From an uncultured Eubacteriales bacterium (GTDB lineage: Bacteria > Bacillota_A > Clostridia > Oscillospirales > Oscillospiraceae): DNA of 15,217 nt. Below the pieces are notes generated by a model, which made no database searches, was not told the origin of the DNA, and saw only the letters and a list, made by a program, of their open reading frames with translations. The position numbers were made by a program, and so were the translations under genes. How positions within the stretch are numbered: position 1 is the first letter of the stretch; each line of letters begins with the position of its first letter. This document shows positions 11,976 through 15,217 of the stretch, in pieces. Location of the stretch: the NCBI GenBank assembly GCA_949742895.1, contig CATJRT010000229.1, positions 1-15,217 on the forward strand, read 5' to 3'.

Positions 11976-12986
11976 ATGAGCCAACAAACCCGGAAAAAAG
12001 CCCCGCCCAAGTCCCCTCTCCGGCGGCTGGGGAAGGTTCTCTATATTGCCCTGTTCTGCGTTTCGCTGGTGGTCGTGGTGGGCTATGTGGCCATGCGCCT
12101 GTTTGCCCCCGCACCCACTGTCGATACGGAGGTCCGTTTGCCCATCATCGGCCCCAACGGCCCCGTAGATCCGGACGACCCGGGCGTGTCCCTCTCTCCG
12201 GAGGATTACATCACCCTCCACCGCAGGGAGGGTGTGTATACCTGCCTGCTGCTGGGCGTGGCCGACTTGGGCGGCAGCGACACCATGATGGTGGGCGTGT
12301 TCGACACCAACGACAAGACCGCCTCCCTCATCTCCATCCCCCGGGACACGGCGGTGATGTACGAGGGCCGCAAGGTGAAGATCAACGCCACCTATTCCTA
12401 CGGCGGGCGGGAGGCCACCCAGGCCGCTATTGCCAATATGCTGGGTATCCCCATCGACTTCTATGTGTCGGTGAACCTGAAGGCGTTCCAGGCCATTGTG
12501 GACGAGATCGGCGGGGTGTGGTTCGACGTGCCGGTGGATATGAACTACTGGGACCCCGCCGGCGACCTGAAGATCAACGTCAAGGCGGGCTACCAGCTCC
12601 TGAACGGCTATAACGCCATGGGCGTGGTGCGCTGCCGCAGCTGCTATCCCAACGCCGACATCGGCCGCGCCGCCACCCAGCGGGCTTTTCTCACCGCGCT
12701 GGTGAAGCAGGCCGTTACCCTGTCCAACGCCACCAAGGTGACGGAGCTTATCAACATCCTGAATACATATGTGGACAGCGATATGCCGCTGAACAACATG
12801 GTATTCTTCGGCACCCAGGCGGTTGGGATGGACCTGGATACCGATCTGGCTTCCTGTACGCTGGAGGGGACGTGGATATCCCCCTTCATTTACCTGGATC
12901 AGAATGCGGTGCTGGAGCTGGTGAACGGCCTGGGCATCTATGAGGAGGAGCTGCCCATAGAGGTGCTGAACCTTGTGAGGCGGTAA
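11976..12986 (+). CDS. LCP (LytR-CpsA-Psr) family protein
   Basis: 336 aa. Short basic cytosolic tail, one membrane anchor (about 21-43), a proline-rich spacer, then an extracellular LCP domain (about 85-320). Family motifs: LLLGVADLGGSDTMMVG (91-107, with the conserved DT), SLISIPRDT (117-125), KINATYSYGG (135-144) and the arginine-rich loop VRCRSCYPNADIGRAATQR (218-236). LCP enzymes move polyprenyl-phosphate-linked glycopolymers onto peptidoglycan or, in some Actinobacteria, onto surface proteins. The loop is slightly unusual, with two cysteines (C220, C223) flanking its arginines. ATG at 11976 chosen because AAAGGAGG ends 7 nt upstream; the frame is open to an earlier start at 11955 that overlaps this ribosome site. 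Single-gene unit: own promoter and terminator. Confidence 0.9.
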   Translation: MSQQTRKKAPPKSPLRRLGKVLYIALFCVSLVVVVGYVAMRLFAPAPTVDTEVRLPIIGPNGPVDPDDPGVSLSPEDYITLHRREGVYTCLLLGVADLGGSDTMMVGVFDTNDKTASLISIPRDTAVMYEGRKVKINATYSYGGREATQAAIANMLGIPIDFYVSVNLKAFQAIVDEIGGVWFDVPVDMNYWDPAGDLKINVKAGYQLLNGYNAMGVVRCRSCYPNADIGRAATQRAFLTALVKQAVTLSNATKVTELINILNTYVDSDMPLNNMVFFGTQAVGMDLDTDLASCTLEGTWISPFIYLDQNAVLELVNGLGIYEEELPIEVLNLVRR

Positions 12987-12998
12987 ACAGGTTAAATT

Positions 12999-13029
12999 CC
13001 GGCCCGGGAAACCGGGCCGGAGCTTTTTT
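12999..13029 (+). terminator. Rho-independent terminator of the LCP gene
   Basis: Perfect 9-bp stem CCGGCCCGG / CCGGGCCGG closed by a GAAA tetraloop, followed by AGC and six T residues. It lies 13 nt after the stop codon. Confidence 0.93.
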
Positions 13030-13106
13030 GAGAGGATACATCAAATTGAACAAAATGAAGTGTTGAAGCTTGTTTATATTTCACCGCCCGATTTGAAAAA
13101 AATACC

Positions 13107-13134
13107 TTGACTTGTAACCATGATGTGCTATAAT
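13107..13134 (+). promoter_or_regulatory. Strong extended -10 promoter of the surface-protein gene
   Basis: TTGACT (13107-13112), a 16-nt spacer and TGC-TATAAT (13126-13134). It gives a transcript with a leader of about 140 nt. Confidence 0.85.
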
Positions 13135-13140
13135 AAACTC

Positions 13141-13265
13141 AGCCAAGGGGGAGAGGCCCCCGAAAAAACAGGGAGGCGCAAAGGCCATGGCCTTTGCCCG
13201 TTATGCCACCCGGCATAACGAAGCATATTGTGGCTGCGGCGGTACGGTCTACCGCGGGAAGAGCG
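13141..13265 (+). promoter_or_regulatory. Hairpin-rich 5' leader of the surface-protein mRNA
   Basis: Four stems in series: GGGGG/CCCCC (13147-13161), a perfect 20-bp palindrome GCAAAGGCCA/TGGCCTTTGC (13178-13197), CGTTATGCC/GGCATAACG with an ACCC loop (13199-13220), and GCGGTA/TACCGC (13239-13255). The ribosome site AAAAGGAG (13266-13273) follows the last stem directly. I cannot assign it to a known riboswitch class. It contains a CGCAAAG string reminiscent of c-di-GMP-I aptamers, but the remaining conserved blocks are not evident. Confidence 0.5.
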
Positions 13266-13281
13266 AAAAGGAGTTGGAAAA

Positions 13282-15114
13282 ATGAAGAAACGGATCGGCA
13301 AAATATTGTCCCTGGTGCTGGTGCTGGCCATGGTGTTCAGCCTGCTGCCTGGTCAGGCGTCGGCGGCGTTGATTTCCGGCGAACAGTTTACGGTTAGGGT
13401 CGTAAAGGTCGTTAACGGAAATGAGGCAGATAGTGTAACACTTACACAAAAATGTCTGCAAAGCACAGGACATTCCGGGTATAACCACAGTACGAATTTG
13501 CGCACTTTGGCAAATCTGTCTGGATTCACCGGATATAAGGGCTACAACTGGAGTTCGTATACCACCGTTCCCAGCACGTATAAAAGCGGCCTTGCTCCGA
13601 ACAACAACTATGCACCTGTTCATTACAACATTACGGGAAGCGCGCCTTACAAGGCAAACGAAACGCTGTTCCTGTTCTTTGAAACCAGCAAGACCTTCAC
13701 CCTGAAGTACAACGCCAATGGCGGTTCCAACGCTCCTGATCAGCAGACCGCCACGTCCGCCAGCGACAGCTACACCTTCACCATTTCCAGCCAAGAGCCG
13801 ACCAGAGAAGGTTATGACTTCCAGGGCTGGAGTACCAGTTCCACTGCCACCAGCCCCGAATACTCTGTTGGCGGCAACATCGAAGTTACTGGCACAACCA
13901 CCCTGTATGCCGTGTGGGAACAGATCAATCAGACTAAGCCCGACGGCCCCATCCACGAGGACGACGGTGAACTGACCATTACCAAGAAGTTTGTAGGCTT
14001 GACTGCTGACCAGGTTCCTGAGAACTTCTACCTGACCTACGAAGCCAAGAGCAAAGGGAATGGCCTGTACAGCGACTCCGGCAAGATTGAACTGACCCGG
14101 AGCGACGATGGCCTGACCTTCACCGGTGTCATCAAGCTGCCCCACTGGGTTTATAATGATGTCTCTGGCATCGGATTCAACAGCACAGACGATGTGAGTG
14201 AAGACGACTACCGTACTATCGTTACTATTACCGAGCACAACGCCGCTGTGGACGGTTACAGCCAGAAAATTACTCTTCAGTATCCTGGGGATGGGAGCGT
14301 CAATGACAATGTGATTACCACCTCTCCTATCGGAGCAGCCACCACTGGAACTGGACGCACCATTACCAACACCTATACCAAAAATAGCAATCCTGGCCCC
14401 GGTGAGAGCCAGAACCCCGGTCCCGGTGAGAGCCAGAACCCCGGCCCCGGTGAGAGCCAGAACCCTGGCCCCGGTGAGAGTGGTAAGCCCGGAGAGAGCG
14501 AGAAGCCCATCCCCACGCTCCCTGTCGTTCCTGAGATCATTGTGACTCCGACTCCCAGCCAGGAGCCCACCCCCAGTCAGAACCCGACCCCCAGTCAGGA
14601 CCCCACTCCTGTAGAGTCTGAGGAGCCCACCCCGGTAGAGTCCGAGGAGCCTACCCCCGTCGAGTCTGAGGAGCCAGGACCCAGCCAGGAGCCCACTCCC
14701 GTAGAGTCTGAGGAGCCTACCCCTGTTGAGTCCGACGACCCCGCTGAACAGCCCAGCGAAGATCCCGGCGAGGAGATTGAAGATCCCGACACCCCCATGG
14801 GCGAGCTGCCCGACCTCCCCGACGGCTCTGAGGAGCCCGGCGAGCCCGATGAGGACTTTGGCGACTCCGACATTCCCATGGGCGAGCTGCCCGGTGAACC
14901 CGGCGGCCCCGGTGAGGACCCCGCCCAGCCCGGCGATCCCGCCCAGGACGGCGAGCCTGATGAGGACATCGACGACGGTATGCCTCCCATGGGTGACGTA
15001 CCCCAGACTGGCGACAACTTGGCCATATGGCTGGCCGCTGCTGCGGTGTCCGGCATTGGCCTGGTGGGTGTGATTGGTTCCACCCGCAAGCGTAAGGAGA
15101 GCGAGGAGGCGTAA
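13282..15114 (+). CDS. Sortase-anchored surface protein (VPQTG) with InlB-type and Cna-B/DUF5979-like domains
   Basis: 610 aa; ATG at 13282 with AAAAGGAG 8 nt upstream. Signal peptide 1-28 (cleavage after ASA). Residues 29-137 form an unrecognised N-terminal domain rich in Asn, Tyr, Ser and Gly. Residues 138-213 match an InlB B-repeat (TFTLKYNANGGSNAP ... REGYDFQGWS ... TTTLYAVWE). Residues 229-367 resemble the DUF5979 / Cna-B pilin-type fold (ELTITKKFVGL ... FYLTYEAKS ... VTITEHNAAVDGY ... ITNTYTKN). A Pro/Ser/Glu/Gly stalk (368-571) contains two repeat types. The C-terminus is a complete cell-wall sorting signal: VPQTGD (573-578), hydrophobic helix (580-600) and RKRK (602-605). It is a wall-anchored adhesin or matrix protein; the ligand is unknown. 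It has a strong own promoter, a structured leader and a terminator, and no sortase gene lies in the window. The N-terminal part is lower in GC than the stalk. Confidence 0.9.
   Translation: MKKRIGKILSLVLVLAMVFSLLPGQASAALISGEQFTVRVVKVVNGNEADSVTLTQKCLQSTGHSGYNHSTNLRTLANLSGFTGYKGYNWSSYTTVPSTYKSGLAPNNNYAPVHYNITGSAPYKANETLFLFFETSKTFTLKYNANGGSNAPDQQTATSASDSYTFTISSQEPTREGYDFQGWSTSSTATSPEYSVGGNIEVTGTTTLYAVWEQINQTKPDGPIHEDDGELTITKKFVGLTADQVPENFYLTYEAKSKGNGLYSDSGKIELTRSDDGLTFTGVIKLPHWVYNDVSGIGFNSTDDVSEDDYRTIVTITEHNAAVDGYSQKITLQYPGDGSVNDNVITTSPIGAATTGTGRTITNTYTKNSNPGPGESQNPGPGESQNPGPGESQNPGPGESGKPGESEKPIPTLPVVPEIIVTPTPSQEPTPSQNPTPSQDPTPVESEEPTPVESEEPTPVESEEPGPSQEPTPVESEEPTPVESDDPAEQPSEDPGEEIEDPDTPMGELPDLPDGSEEPGEPDEDFGDSDIPMGELPGEPGGPGEDPAQPGDPAQDGEPDEDIDDGMPPMGDVPQTGDNLAIWLAAAAVSGIGLVGVIGSTRKRKESEEA
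14389..14484 (+). repeat. Four tandem 24-bp repeats (NPGPGESQ)
   Basis: Encodes NPGPGESQ three times plus a fourth copy ending NPGPGESG (residues 370-401). The copies differ mostly at third codon positions (CCT/CCC, GGT/GGC), so they are old enough to have drifted or are held at the protein level. Start of the wall-spanning stalk. Confidence 0.9.
14548..14740 (+). repeat. PTPSQ(E/N/D) and PTPVESEE repeat tract
   Basis: Three PTPSQx units (residues 423-440) lead into five PTPVESEE/DD units (441-486) interrupted by one PGPSQE. Acidic, proline-rich and extended; probable length-variable stalk. Replication slippage or recombination between units would change stalk length in frame. Confidence 0.85.
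14788..15019 (+). repeat. Three copies of a D-x-P-M-G-(E/D)-(L/V)-P motif before and at the sorting signal
   Basis: DTPMGELP (residues 503-510), DIPMGELP (530-537) and MPPMGDVP (567-574), each after an acidic run. Only the last continues into QTG. They look like duplications of the region just before the sorting motif. Confidence 0.75.
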
Positions 15115-15146
15115 GCCACGTTACTCTCCGGCATAAAGAGGTAAAG

Positions 15147-15184
15147 AGCCCCCCGTGCGCTTGCAGCGCACGGGGGGCTTTGTA
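15147..15184 (+). terminator. Strong terminator of the surface-protein gene
   Basis: 14-bp perfect stem (AGCCCCCCGTGCGC at 15147-15160 with 15166-15179), TTGCA loop, followed by a T-rich tail. It lies 32 nt after the stop codon. Beyond it, AAAAAGCCCGCCCGC at 15201-15215 may be one arm of a terminator of a convergent gene, cut by the window end. Confidence 0.92.
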
Positions 15185-15217
15185 GTTTGCAGGGGGTACG
15201 AAAAAGCCCGCCCGCAA

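Noticed and set aside
13178..13197. 20-bp palindrome considered as a protein operator
   Set aside because: It lies well downstream of the promoter among other stems in the transcribed leader, so an RNA hairpin is more likely; DNA binding is not excluded.
14389..14740. Regular repeats considered as a CRISPR array
   Set aside because: The units are contiguous, in frame and encode a Pro/Ser/Glu stalk; there are no unique spacers.

Overview
The window is high-GC bacterial DNA (most coding stretches look above 60 % G+C) with Firmicutes-type signals: AGGAGG-type ribosome binding sites 7-9 nt from starts, sigma-A promoters, a Crp-family regulator, an LCP (LytR-CpsA-Psr) enzyme and a VPQTG sortase substrate with a positively charged tail. 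Together with a lysine-fermentation (Kce-type) enzyme, this suggests a high-GC clostridium of the Oscillospiraceae kind (Flavonifractor / Intestinimonas / Lawsonibacter-like). That placement is inference, not a database match.

Left part (1-4437, + strand): the 3' part of a beta-keto acid cleavage enzyme (kce family) overlaps a small zinc-ribbon protein by four bases and is followed by a hairpin. Then come three unrelated secondary transporters in tandem: MATE, AEC (auxin-efflux-carrier family) and an OFA-type MFS carrier, the last with its own promoter.

Middle (4438-7675, + strand): a possible 33-codon ORF with a good ribosome binding site sits directly before a strong terminator. It is followed by rlmB (23S rRNA Gm2251 methyltransferase) with an extended -10 promoter. 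Next, probably in the same operon, is a 703-residue membrane protein. I read it as a degenerate P-type ATPase: it keeps the fold order of a P1B-like pump but has lost the CPx, TGE(S), DKTGT and GDGxND signatures, and it has a long charged, proline-rich N-terminal tail. This is the most novel-looking item in the window.

Right-middle (7682-11814, - strand): a Crp-type regulator (GTG start), a lipoprotein substrate-binding protein, a permease and an ATPase of the NitT/TauT ABC family form one locus. It is read from a near-consensus promoter, and a 24-bp palindrome overlaps the expected transcription start, which suggests autoregulation. An AT-rich island carrying an HD-domain phosphohydrolase gene lies between the binding-protein gene and the permease gene and looks like a later insertion.

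Right part (11876-15217, + strand): an LCP-family enzyme with its own promoter and terminator is followed by a large sortase-anchored surface protein with a strong extended -10 promoter and a 140-nt leader rich in hairpins. The surface protein has a signal peptide, an unrecognised N-terminal domain of lower GC, an InlB-type repeat, a Cna-B/DUF5979-like domain, two Pro/Ser/Glu repeat tracts, three copies of a PMG(E/D)(L/V)P motif (the last one being the sorting signal), and a strong terminator.
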